A stretch of 64,000 nt of DNA, taken from Neocallimastix lanati (nom. inval.). Taxonomy: Eukaryota > Neocallimastigomycota > Neocallimastigomycetes > Neocallimastigales > Neocallimastigaceae. Positions 11,787 through 23,214 of the stretch are shown here, one piece after another. A program made the translations under genes and the position numbers. The stretch lies in NCBI GenBank assembly GCA_016946835.1, contig JACVTC010000190.1, positions 174,273 through 238,272 of the forward strand. The letters are read 5' to 3'. Each line of letters starts with the position of its first letter. Positions within the stretch are counted from its first letter, which is position 1. The notes beneath the pieces were generated by a model that saw only the letters and a list, made by a program, of their open reading frames with translations, searched no databases and had not been told where the DNA came from.

Positions 11787-13461
11787 TTCCTCCTCAAATC
11801 TAACTTTGGATAAAAGTAAGAATTGAATAGAAATATAGTGCTTAATTATAATATAAAATAACACTTTTGTTTTAATATGATTATACAAAAAATTATAAAT
11901 TAAAGTCATAATATTTTAGAAGAGTATAAATTAAATTATTATTATTTTAATATTTTTCTTTTATATTAATATTACGTTTTAATACTCCTATTATTTAATT
12001 TTTATAGCAAAATTTCTTTTGTCTCTTTTTCTGAATACGTTTCATTATCACTATTAATTTCATCATGATTTAAGACTAATATGATCATACAAACATCAGT
12101 GAATTGGAAATTATTAGTATATCTTGAATAATAAACATTTTTTAAAATAAATTTGTTATTGTTAATGAATCTTACAAAATCGCCGCAAAACTCAGATAAT
12201 ACTTCTTTACCATTCGCTAGTAAAATTTTTTTTTTACATTTTTTAATGTTAGTAGGAAATTTTATGTCATTAATAGTGCTGATTGATGCACCTGAATCTA
12301 AAATCCAAACTATGAAGTTATTATTATGTATATTACTATTTTAGTTATTTTTATTATTTATTGTTTTTAAGCAATTAATTTCGATTGCATTGTCAGAGTT
12401 ATAATCTTTAGAAAAATCTTCTAAGTAATCGTCTTTATAGTTGTTGTAATTACTTATCGAATATAAATGCTTGTTATTAATTTTACTTTTATTATATTTT
12501 TTGTTAAATTTTCTTCGAATTTTCATTGATTTGTTTTCATTGTTTTGATTCAGGAGCTTATTTCTTTTATATTTATAACATTCCTTTTGTAGTGGCCGTA
12601 TTTTCCACATAGGAAACATTTCCATTTTTTCTTCCTCTTATTTTTAGGTACTTATTATTTTGTTTATTTTTGTTTTCAGTTTGTAAATTATAAATATTTT
12701 TTGCATTTTCTTCTTGAAGTTTTCTTTCCTTGATGTTTGAGAAAAGAATATATGGTATTATTCTTTTTACGTAATTGCAACATTTTATCCATTCATTATT
12801 GAATTGGAAAACATTTATGCACCTTAGATTTTCAGGTAAAGCCCTATTCAGAATTCCTACCTTTACACTATCACTCATGTCTGTATCGATAATTTCCGAT
12901 TCATCGATCATATTTTGAAGTGTTGCAAGAAAGATATGTATATCATCATCTGTGGTAAATTTTAATCTGTTCAATTTATTTCGTAATATCATTTTTTGAT
13001 GCTCTTCTCCTAAAGTAAAGGAATCTTGGAGGAAGTTCCACATTTCGAAGGCGGTCTTACTATGGCCTTTTTATTATTTCTTTGGTTTTCTTTCCCAAGC
13101 TATTATTAATTATCCATTTAACCATGATGTCATTCTTGATATCTGTTTGGGTTGTCCTAATATCGTAAACAAGAGAATTATTAAATTTATCTTTATTGTA
13201 CTTATCTAAATCTTCTTTAATATCTTTCTTTCTCAATTTTTTTACTTTTGGTAAACTAATGTATTCTTTTAGATTATTGATGATTAAGAGATCCAATACG
13301 TTAGTTTTCCAATCTTGGAAGTTTTCAACGGTTAATTCAGTAATATGATTGAAATTCTCGGAGTAATTAAAAGAGATTCCTTTAGCGAAGAAATTACTTT
13401 CTGATCCGGGGATTTCGATGATTTGATTTCTGGAATTACTTCTTGAATTGTTTCCGCTCAT
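11787..13461 (-). pseudogene. Ty1/copia gag-protease pseudogene (internally deleted element)
   Basis: Gag starts at 13461 (MSGNNSRSNSRN...). A frameshift follows near 13,050 and the Gag core continues through 12,573 (KLNRLKFTTDDDIHIF, ILNRALPENLR). Next come a CX2CX4H zinc-knuckle-like stretch (CFLCGKYGHYKRN) and a second frameshift into an Asn/Asp-rich linker. A protease motif (FIVWILDSGASISTI) lies around 12,270-12,330. Between the protease and the polypurine tract/LTR there is no integrase, RT or RNase H, so most of pol is deleted. Gag sequence resembles the fragments at 27,100-27,600 and 38,302. It cannot be autonomous as it stands. Confidence 0.8.
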
Positions 13462-14423
13462 TTTCTACTTTTTATTTTTACCTTCTTGTTTTAATTAAAA
13501 GTATTTATGTTTTATTATTTTCTAAATTTATTTTTTATTGCTTTTCTTTAATTTGTTTTTTATATATTTTTTTTATTTCTTTAGTTAGATTTAATTTTAT
13601 TAAATTAAATAATGTAAATTATAATTAATTTTTATTGGTTCTATTTTTAGTGACAATTAATTGTTAATATATTTATATAGATTTTTTAATGAATAATGCT
13701 TATAAAAATTTAATAAAATTTAATTTAAAGATATTAATATACATTTTTTAATATTGAGGGAGGAATTAGTATAATTTTATTATTACTGAAACCTATCAGT
13801 TTGATTCTTTTATTAAATAATGTGAATGTGATTATGTTACTATTCCTTTTTAATTAAGAATAAATTATTTTTATTAATGTTTATTACAAAGTATTGTATA
13901 TTTTTATATTACGAATAATAATATAAAGGGATTAATTTATTTATATTAAGCGTATTTAAAAATTTTTGCTATTTTTGTGAAAATGACTATAACATTAATT
14001 GTTCATATTTAATATATTATTGTAATATCATTTTAATTAAAATCTTTATTTTAATTATTTATTATATAATTGAATTTTTTATTATATTTTTCTCAGCTTA
14101 TATATCATAGCTGATATGTTATGTTCTTTATTTTCAGCTTATATAATATAGCTGACCTTTTATTTCATCCTCAACTTATTTCTAATAGCTGACTTTTTGT
14201 TTATTTTCAATTTCAATTTTATCGATATTGTACTTCTTTATATAATTATTTTAAATATTAAAGATTCTACTTTTATTTTAGTTTTATAATTTATAAATAT
14301 TTATATATTTATATAAATAATAAAAAAAAAAAAAAAAAATTAATATTTAATAATAAATATAGAAATTTCAAAATTATTTAATGTTAAATTTTTATTTTTA
14401 AAAAAAAAATACTTAGCTTTCAT
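13462..14423 (-). mobile_element. Copia 5' leader with palindromic subrepeats
   Basis: This is the untranslated stretch between the Gag start (13461) and the primer-binding site (about 14,424-14,456) of the minus-strand copia element. It has no sustained ORF. At 14,090-14,215 there are three tandem units of about 45-55 bp, each holding CAGCTTAT...ATAGCTGA, which can fold back on itself. Similar motifs occur in leader pieces near 10,890 and 23,520-23,800. Confidence 0.55.
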
Positions 14424-14456
14424 ATGGATTAATCGGTTGAGACTGAGACTCTTAAT
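14424..14456 (-). promoter_or_regulatory. Primer-binding site complementary to tRNA-Lys(CTT) interior
   Basis: On the plus strand the sequence reads like the D-arm through anticodon loop of tRNA-Lys(CTT): AATCGGTTGAGACTGAGACT followed by CTTAATCT. On the minus strand, the coding direction of the gag-protease element, it is the complement, as a primer-binding site should be. A second example with the same orientation logic follows the LTR at 23,182. There is no acceptor stem or T-arm, so it is not a tRNA gene. Confidence 0.6.
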
Positions 14457-14999
14457 CTGTCAAAAAAATATCATGTTAAGAAATACTCAAATAAACTAAA
14501 ATAAACACGTAGTAATTATATATGGGTTAATAGTTTTTAGAAAATATTTTATTATAATATATTTATAACAGTATAAAGTATTTTTTATTCTCTTTTTGGT
14601 ATAAGATGTATTTTTATTTTAAAATAATAATTCCATGATTTTTATACTTTTTATTAATACAAGTGATTAGACATTATTTATATTAAAGATAGATTAATTA
14701 AATTTATCATTATTTTGACAAAACTTTAACCAATAATATTTATTACAATCCATCAATATTAATAATAATTTAAAATTTTTTTTTAAAAAATTATATTATT
14801 AATAATATATATAATATATAAAGATTTAAGCCATCATTTATAAATCTTGAAACCTATTATTTTAAATAAATTTTTTTAATGATGTATTTACACATATCAA
14901 ATCTTATATATATATATATATATCAATAAAATAATGAAAAAGATAATATTCAGATAATCTATATAAAATAATTTAAATTATAATATTTGAATTATTTGC
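14457..14999. other. AT-rich DNA where a 5' LTR would be expected
   Basis: A 5' LTR for the minus-strand copia element should sit here, but I could not align this stretch with the three LTR copies. It is AT-rich with a (TA)n run near 14,905-14,923 and no gene. Confidence 0.45.
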
Positions 15000-15490
15000 T
15001 ATGAAAATTAAGGAAACCTTATATTCTCCAAATATTCATAAAATATTTGATAAAAATATAATTATTAATACCGGAAAATCTATGAATTGAGATGAAGATA
15101 TTTTATATTCAATAAATACGTTTACCGATAAATGATTTTTTGACGAAGATTTATTTATGAAATTATCTCCTTCACCCGATGAATCTTGGGAATTGCGTTT
15201 TAATATTATTGAAAATAAGACATGTCAATCCTCCATAATTTATGATTATTCAAAAGATACTATTATAGATTTACAAGGTACTATATTATATAATGTAGTA
15301 GTTGATAAAAAATTTTACAATTTAATTTTGAATTAAAAAAAAAAAAAAATTTCATTAATGAAATTCCTGATTTTAAAAAAATTGAATAAAAATTTAAATT
15401 AAAAAATTATAAAAATTGTTCATATACAATAGTAAATGACAAATACGTTGTAAATTTTGAAACTATTATATTTATTTCATAAATATAACA
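15000..15490 (+). pseudogene. Degenerate ORF of unknown origin
   Basis: Starting at ATG 15,001, a frame encodes MKIKETLYSPNIHKIF... and, after two TGA stops, LFMKLSPSPDESWELRFNII and further sensible peptide to about 15,330, then runs into poly-A and frameshifts. Base composition is more gene-like than its surroundings. I do not recognise the family. It lies upstream of a copia polypurine tract and LTR (15,861), so it may be cargo or a degraded part of that element, or an unrelated gene remnant. Confidence 0.4.
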
Positions 15491-15860
15491 ATTGGTTTAA
15501 TATTATTTTAATCATTTATAATGACAAATACAGCATTTTATCAAATGAAAATAAAGACAAATTATTATGTTATTACTATGAACTTAATTAATTAAAAAAT
15601 ATTTTTGATTTAGAAAATGAGAAAGCAAAAAAAAAAAAAAAAGTAGGATCAGATATATGAATAATCCATACACCGTTTAGAATTTAAAATATATATAAAT
15701 AATTTATTTACAATTAAAAAATAAAATAACTCTTTTTCATATACTTTATAATACGTTATTTGTATTATCATTAAAAATAAAAATATTATTTTATATTGAA
15801 TACGGTTTCCATTTTTCTATTCAACTCTAACTTTTACCCAAAGTTAGATTTGAGGGTGAA
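15491..15860. other. AT-rich spacer ending in copia polypurine tract
   Basis: Non-coding AT-rich DNA. The last ~35 bp (15,826-15,860) matches the pre-LTR segment of the minus-strand element: CCAAAGTTAGATTTGAGGGT ending GAA. This is the polypurine tract before a plus-strand LTR. Confidence 0.6.
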
Positions 15861-16065
15861 TGTTAGAAACAAAAATATAAAGCTTAATAATTATATTAAT
15901 TAAAGGAGTAATATTTTATATATTAATATATTGATGTAAGATATGTGACCAATAATAATAAGCCATATATTATATTAACTATAAATACCATAAAAATGTA
16001 CAAAATTATATATACACTATTCTTTATTTTTACATAATAAAAGATAGATTCCTACTTTCCATACA
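15861..16065 (+). mobile_element. Copia LTR (plus strand)
   Basis: About 205 bp, beginning TGTTAGAAAC and ending CTACTTTCCATACA. It follows a polypurine tract directly, so it is a 3' LTR. It is alignable with the LTRs at 11,581 and 22,976. No PBS or gag follows it. Confidence 0.75.
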
Positions 16066-16469
16066 ATTTATTTAATAATATAGTTTATCTAAATTAATTA
16101 CATAAATAATAATATAAAAAATTACTAAAAATAAATTATTTAATATAAAATTAATCTAAACATTTCAAAAAAAATTATATATAATTAAATAATAAAAATT
16201 ATTAAATCTCAAAAATTTTTTTTTGTTAATATTTAAATTAATCAAAAATAACAATTGCAACTAAACCTAAAATTAAATTATATCAAATTTAAAAAAAAAA
16301 AAAAAAAAAATTTAAAATGAATGAAAAGATAAGAACGAAAAGCCCATTTAATAATTTTACTAATGATAACAATATAAGAAAATTAACCTTAATTGTATGG
16401 AGAAAAATTATATTCTTATTAACAATAAATAAAAGGCTAAGTTTATCTGAAAACCTATAGTAAAGAAAT

Positions 16470-16503
<34 letters not shown>

Positions 16504-16654
16504 ATTAGGAAAGAAATAAAAAATTCATTTGAATATTATTTTAATAATTCGTTAATTTATGAAGTAAAAAAAAAAAAAGATATTGCTGACATTACTTATG
16601 GTATTACATATTTCAGTTAAATGGATTCCAATCAATCAAGTGAAGAAATAACAA
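16066..16654. other. AT-rich spacer with poly-A runs
   Basis: No gene seen. Includes A runs at about 16,291-16,309 and 16,471-16,501 (roughly 31 A) and short stretches of more mixed sequence without an ORF. Confidence 0.6.
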
Positions 16655-16785
16655 ATATTATTGTGTAATATTAGTACAATAATAATAATTTAGCAATATT
16701 TTAAATTAACTATAAATATCATATTAATGTATTTTATTAAATTATATATTTTCATTGTATTTTTACATAATAGAATAGATTCTTA
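16655..16785 (+). mobile_element. Partial copia LTR
   Basis: The order of words GTACAATAATAATAAT, AAATTAACTATAAATA, AATGTATT and TACATAATAGAATAGATTCT parallels the central and 3' part of the ~205-bp LTRs. The TGTTAG start is missing, so it is a truncated copy. Confidence 0.5.
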
Positions 16786-18049
16786 ATATTAATTTATTAT
16801 TATTAATTTAAATAATATAAAAATTAAAATTTATTATTTTATATTTTTTCATTAGGTATTTATACATGTTTTTATTATATTAATAAATATGCTAACTTAA
16901 AATTGAAATGTAAATCAACTGGCAATTTAAGATTTTTTATCTTTTAAAATAAAAATAATATGAAATAATTAAATTATACTTTTTATGAATTTTTATGAAA
17001 GTAATCGTAATTATTTTTATTTTATATATATAATCATTGAAAAATTGAATTAAAAAATTTATATGTAAAATACAATTTATGAAAGTAGAAAAATTAATAT
17101 TAATTAATATTATTTTATGATAAAATATTATATCATGATTTATTAATAATATTAACATTAAATTTTTTATTTTAAATTTTAATTTTATTTATAATAGTAA
17201 TAATTTTACAAAGTTATATTTATTACAATAGAATTTTTAAGTATAACCTTAAATAAATTATAATTTAAATTCTATTTAGTATATATTTATTAAAACTAAA
17301 CAAAAAAAAATTAATATTAGACATTTATTTAAATTATTAAAATAATTCTTCTCAATGAATTAAACTTTTTGTTTATTTAACTGAAAAATAAAACAGTATA
17401 TATTAATTAAATATTTTATGAAAAGATTATTTATTAATGAAAGAGATTTTGAATGTTAAATATCCTTAAAGATATTTAATAAATTTTAATATATTTTATT
17501 ATATAAATAATAATTCAGGAATAATACTTTGATTTGCTATTATATCTTTTTAATAAAATTAAAAAAAATTTTTTTATAAAATTATTAAGTTTAAATTTAA
17601 TTATAAAAAATTCATTATTTATGGTATCCATTATTCTAAGAAATTTAAATAAACTCAAATACTTTATAATCAAATAAAAAAAAATATTATAAAAACTAAA
17701 TAACAATTTAAAAATTTTTATTTGAATTTATTATTTTTCAAATATAATTAAAATTTCAAAATTTTTATTTTTTTAATAAAAAAATTCACAAATTATTGAT
17801 TCATTTTTCATATATTTTTTTAATAGATTATTTTTTATACAATTTTATTATATTTTAATCTAATCTTTTATAAAATTTATTATTTAAATTAATATAAAAT
17901 ATATAAAAAATATATTTTTCAAATAATTTTATTTTTTTTTGTTTTCCCCTTTCTTAGAAAAGAATGTTATTTTTTTATTAAAATATTAAAATTTTTTAAT
18001 TAATAAATTTAATGATTCCTAAAAATAATTTTTTTTATTTATATACGCA
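16786..18049. other. AT-rich intergenic region upstream of the Stealth gene
   Basis: Almost pure A/T with no supported gene; small ORFs on the minus strand (16,937-17,158 and 17,515-17,706) are Ile/Leu/Phe/Asn-rich low-complexity translations. It is the presumed promoter region of the Stealth gene. Confidence 0.65.
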
Positions 18050-21000
18050 ATGATTTCAAAAATATTAAAGTAATAATTCAATTAAATAAATTTTATTAAT
18101 TATTTTATAGATTTATTTAGAACATTTTAAATATTAAATAAAATAATTTTTTAAATATTTTAAATATTTTATATTTGTATATTTTATATTAAATTTTGTT
18201 TATACTATTTTATTTTTAATGTATATTTCTAATTAAATCTCTTTATTTTATATTATATCTATTTTTTATATATTTAATTCATAATATTAATTTATATTAA
18301 ATTTTGTTTTTTAAAATTATTAGTCAATATAAATTCCAATCAATTTCAATTAAATTTGTTATCATATTTTATATGTTATGGTTTAATATAAGATTTATTC
18401 AGGGTTTAGTTCTTACTGAAACTTCTGTCAATAATAATATTCTTATAAAGCAAGGATATAATTATAATAATAATATAAATGATAATGATAATTCATTAAA
18501 AAATAATATTAATCAAAGTAAAGATGATCATTATTGGAATAAAAATAAAGTTAATTCTGATATTAATTCAAAAGATTCTATTATAAATAACTCTTCATTA
18601 TTTAAAAATAAAGATTTAACAGATAATGATCATTTTGAAAATTTACTTCGCTATAATGGTGGTAATATAGAACCTGAATGGGAATGGGTAAAAAATATAT
18701 CAATAGTTTATACATGGGTGGATGGCTCTGATATTAATTTTCAAAATTTGAAATCAAAATACAATGGAGGTATCTACAATGTCAGTAATCGAGATCGTTC
18801 AGCAGATGAGTTAAAATACTCAATTCGTTCATTAGAAAAATATATGCCATGGCATCAGGGAATGATCTACATTGTCACATGTCATCAAATTCCTGAATGG
18901 TTAAATCTTCACAATCCAAGAATAAAAGTTATTGACCATGAAATCATACTTCCAAAAGGTATCTATCCAACTTTCAATTCAAATACAATTGAATTATTTC
19001 TTGATAGAATTCCTGGAATTACAGAAAAATTTATCTATTTAAATGATGACTATTTTTTAAATCATTATATACATCCAAGTTTCTTATTTTCTAATGATGG
19101 AAACTTTTCTCCAATTATCTACAAAAATAACAATACCCTAAATGTTTCTCAGAATTCCATTTTAAATTTCATTTCAAAAGGAAAGAAAATGTTTCTGACG
19201 AATTGTTATTTTACGGATCAACTCATCAAAAAATATTTTGATCCTGAATTCAAATATTTTTATATACATCATAGTATCTATGTTCTCTATCGGGATCTCT
19301 TTAAACCTTTTCGTTTATTATTTGAAAAGGAATTACAAAGCAATCTTTCTGATCGATTTAGAAATCATTATTCGATCCAAACACTTTATCTCTATTATGC
19401 TTTTGTAGAATATGCCACTTCCAATGAAAAATTTCCTTCACAAATGGGAGGAGAAGGAATTGCTAGAAAATATAATGGAACTATTGAACTACCGGCCAAT
19501 CGAACAATTCAACACTATTCTATTCGTGTTATTCAGGGAGAAATCACGAATAAATATATAAAATTTAGTAAAATTAAAAATGATTCAAAGGCAAATAGAA
19601 AAAATTTCGAACATATTAAATCTCATTCTGAAATTCTTGTTTATAATTTCAATGACGAATATTCCAGTAGTCAAATCCTCTATGAATTTACCGAGTTCTT
19701 GTTAACACAACATAAGGAGGCTTCCTCCTTTGAAAAAATTAATTATATTTCATTAGAAAATAAATTATATTCAAAATTAGCTGCTATTAATGATATTTCC
19801 TCAGATATTTCTAGTAGTAAAAAAAGTATCTATAGTAAATCTAAAATAAAAATTTTTAATAATGTTCTTCACACATACAAAATGAAAGATTTGATACCTA
19901 ACTATATTCAATTAAAAAGCGAACTCTCTGGTCCTCTGAAAAAAGTAAGTGAAAAAGAAATGGAAGAAATTCACCTTCTTCAAAATTATCATGGTGAAAA
20001 TCTGACTTCGGAATGGCAATGGGCAAAATATGTTTCTATTGTGTATTTGTTAGAAAGTACATTAAATTTCCCTAAGAATTCGAAACCACCTAATGATCTT
20101 TTATTATTAAATAAATTGAAAAATTATTTAAATAAAAATTATATAAAAGATTCAAATAAAACTTCTTTTGAAAATTATACAGAAATGAAAAAATCAAGAT
20201 TAAGAGAAATAGAAGAATTAAAATATTCCTTGAGATCTATTGATCTCTATTTACCATGGTTTGAAGGAGATATTTATATCATTGGAGAGGGGGAACAAGA
20301 AGAGGTACTTCCATGGTTAAATCCTCAAAATAAAAAAATTCATTGGATTCATACTCATGATTTACTACCTGAGACTGTCGGTCAAACGCTTAATCGAAAT
20401 ATTATTGAAACTTTTTTAGATAAAATTCCTGAGCTATCTGAACGATTTATTTATCTTAGGCCAAATCACTTCTTCATTAATCCAGTCCATCCAAGATTCT
20501 TTTTCAATCAACAATTTTATCCGAAATATAATTTCGAAGGTCCTCTCAGTAACGAAGAAAAAATGGAAATGAAATCCAATTCTAAATATTCTTCCTTTTT
20601 CTATAGCTATGATATTATTTTGGAATACTTCGGACGATTGAGTTATCGAAAATATCGCATATTAAAAAATGCACCATGTCCACTATACCGCGATCTCTTT
20701 GAACCAGCACGTCAACTTTATCAAGAATATATTGAAGACAATATGAATCATATGAACAAAGAAAAAGAAAAAAGACATGAATTCCTTTCTCTCTATATGG
20801 TAATCAGTTATAATATTTATGGAACAGAACATCTATTTTATCCTAATTATGTTATAGGATATCCAAAAATTAAAAATTCCCCCTTACCAATTCTCAATAA
20901 AAACCGAACAATCTCAATTTATGGTTATGATATTACAACACCTATAGTATCGGAAAAAACAATGACAGTAGACGTTATTTTAACAAATGATTTTGTTACC

Positions 21001-21138
21001 AATAATACGTTAATTAAAAAAATCATTCAACTTAAAATATTATTTTTTAGTATTAAAGATACTAAGGATTTAAATGATTATCAAACGGATAAATTACTAC
21101 ATAATTTATTTAATAAACAATCCTTTTATGAATTATAA
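18050..21138 (+). CDS. Stealth-family protein with two tandem Stealth units
   Basis: The frame is open from 18301 with no ATG before residue 24. A better model has exon 18050..18069 (ATG ATT TCA AAA ATA TTA AA), donor GTAATA, acceptor ATTATTAG and exon 18324..21138, for 944 aa. It yields a hydrophobic signal or anchor (about residues 13-36), then a long Asn/Asp/Lys-rich linker. Stealth proteins are hexose-1-phosphate transferases, related to GNPTAB. Unit 1 has CR1 IVYTWVDGSD (134-143), CR2 RDRSADELKYSIRSLEKYMP (about 163-182), TFNSN and IYLNDDYF (NDD 247-249), then a CR3-like YRDLFKPFRLLFEKE. Unit 2 (about 575-890) keeps EELKYSLRS, PWFEG and FLDKIPELSERFIYL but reads IVYLLES for IVYTWVDGSD and RPNHFF for NDDYF, so it is probably inactive. 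It is likely a secretory-pathway glycan-modifying enzyme. The start exon is inference. Confidence 0.85.
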
Positions 21139-21825
21139 AAGACTTTTAAATATTTGAATTGTATTCCTAATGTATTATAATCAACTAATACAAAAAGTAA
21201 ATTTAATTATCATAAATTTTTATTCTTAAATAATGGTAAAATAATTAGTAATTAATTTACAATATTATATTTTATTATTATTTTTATATTATTAAAAAAT
21301 TTTTCTTAATTAATATTCATTATCTATATATATTCATAACGATATAATTTTACAATTTATAAAATTATATATATAAATATATATAGATATAAAATTTATA
21401 TAATTAAAAATTTCATAAAATAAAAATAATTTATCTATTATTGAATTTTTAACTATTAATTAATATACTATATTAATCTAATATTAATTTAGAATGATTT
21501 TTAACTAATAAATACATTAAAAAAAAATTAACTCCAGAGAAACTTATTTATATTGTGAATGTTCAAATAATTATTTAATAGTATTAAGTTATATATTTAT
21601 ACTTTTTAAATCTTTTAAATTCAGTATTTAATAATATATATGATTATATTATTGAATTTAAATAAATACATTTAAAAAAATAAACTAAGAATAAAATATC
21701 TCTCTTATGATATATATATAATTGAAGACAATTGTTCATAAAGGTGTCCTTGTTGTTATAGAGAAAAATGTAATCCTCAATTGCAATATTGATTTTTTAA
21801 ATACTATATTTTCAGTAAATTTCGA
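21139..21825. other. AT-rich 3' flank of the Stealth gene
   Basis: No gene seen; dense stops in all frames and nearly pure A/T sequence. Confidence 0.7.
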
Positions 21826-22480
21826 ATGAAAAATTTTCTGGATATTAAAATTCTTTACAAAAAATCTTTTAGAATTTCCAAATATTATCCAATATCAAAT
21901 AATAATATAAATACAGTTGTCATAGATATGAATAATGTAGAATTAAATTCAGCATCTGACAGTAGTAATGAAGTATTTAATATTAATAGTATTAGAAACA
22001 ATAGTAGTAATACAGAGAATAAATCAATTGGTGAAAATAGTGTTAATATTAGTAATTTTCCGAATAATGAATTTATATATATATATATAACGTAGTAACA
22101 ATTATATAATTTCCTTCTAGGTGGAAGAGATGCAGATATTATTGATTTAAATTATTGAAAGAAATAGGATTTTTTGTTTAATAACCAAATCATTTATGGT
22201 GATTATTAAAAAACCATTCTTGGTGAATTCTGCCTTTCTCTTTATAGAAATTATGCCTAAAGCGAATTCTTGAAAAGGATTGCTATTCCAACAATATAAA
22301 CCCAAACTAATAAGGAGCATCAACCCTGAAAAGGCAGTAGGATAGGCTAGAAGGATCAATACTTCTGAAGGAGAAGACTATAATTTCTTTCAAAGAGCCA
22401 ATTCAAATATTAATCCGGAATAAAAATTCCTTTTAAACGTAATTCTTATAATATGAAGGTGAGGTTTTTTTGCATATGAA
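21826..22480 (+). pseudogene. Short Asn/Ser-rich ORF followed by gene-like remnant, unidentified
   Basis: An 89-codon ORF (21826-22095) encodes a Lys/Asn/Ser-rich peptide without a recognisable domain. From about 22,190 to 22,440 composition is clearly richer in G and C. One plus-strand frame reads KKPFLVNSAFLFIEIMPKAN, then, after a TGA, peptide to SINPEKAVG, a TAG, and ARRINTSEGEDYNFFQRA. This looks like the decayed coding region of a mobile element or gene that I cannot name. Confidence 0.35.
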
Positions 22481-22598
22481 CTTTTCTCTTAATTTATCCA
22501 TAGACTTTATTTTTAATATTAGATTTATTTCATACAACTATTTTAAATTTTATTATGTTCAAATTAGATATATAGAATTTATTTTTAAATAATTCCGT

Positions 22599-22632
<34 letters not shown>

Positions 22633-22975
22633 AAAAACAAATATTATAAATATTATATAAATATTTTAATAAATAAATAAAATTTATAGTTCTCAAAAAT
22701 TGTTACTAAAAAAAAAATTGTTTCAGCCACACCTAATGATATATACTGTATTTCCATGTTCATTTAGTAATGAAGAAAAAGGAATAGCTAATATCAGTTG
22801 TACTAATTACAGTTTTCTGTAGTTCTGATAATAATGGATGAATTTCCTTTTTTAAATAGCGGATGAAATCCAATACATCAATTCAAACAATAATATCATT
22901 AACGTAAATCAAAAAAATTTTATACATTAGATTTTTGAATCAGAATCTTTAATCAACATAACAAATAATATTAAT
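22481..22975. other. AT-rich spacer with long T run
   Basis: Contains a T run of about 31 (22,601-22,631) and no ORF worth reporting. It ends at the start of a copia LTR; no convincing polypurine tract precedes that LTR, so the LTR is a 5' or solo copy. Confidence 0.5.
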
Positions 22976-23181
22976 TGTTAGAAATATAAATATAAAGTTC
23001 TATAATTACATTAATTTAAAGAGTAATTTTATATTTTTAATATATCTGTGTAAAATATTTGACCAGTAATAACAATAATCCGTATATTATGTCAACTATA
23101 AATACCACAAAAATGTATAGTTTTATAAATATATATACCATTCTAATATTTCACATAATAAATATATTCTTATTTCTAAAA
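22976..23181 (+). mobile_element. Copia LTR (5' LTR, plus strand)
   Basis: About 206 bp, TGTTAGAAATATAAATATAA to ATTCTTATTTCTAAAA. Its start and end form a short inverted repeat (TGTTAGAAAT and ATTTCTAA). It aligns with the LTRs at 11,581 and 15,861 and is followed at once by a primer-binding site, so it is a 5' LTR. Confidence 0.8.
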
Positions 23182-23214
23182 GATTAAGAGTCTCAACTCT
23201 GCAGTTGAGCTATC
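23182..23214 (+). promoter_or_regulatory. Primer-binding site complementary to tRNA-Lys(CTT) interior
   Basis: Directly after the LTR, GATTAAGAGTCTCAACTCTG followed by CAGTTGAGCTATC is the complement of a tRNA-Lys(CTT) 5' half: anticodon loop CTCTTAA, anticodon stem and D-arm TAGCTCA. Priming from a tRNA cut in the anticodon loop is known for several copia/Ty5-type elements with initiator tRNA-Met. Here the partner appears to be tRNA-Lys. Confidence 0.7.

Noticed and set aside
14424..14456. tRNA-Lys(CTT) gene
   Set aside because: Only D-arm-to-anticodon sequence is present; no acceptor stem or T-arm, and a second copy follows an LTR, so a retroelement primer-binding site explains it better.
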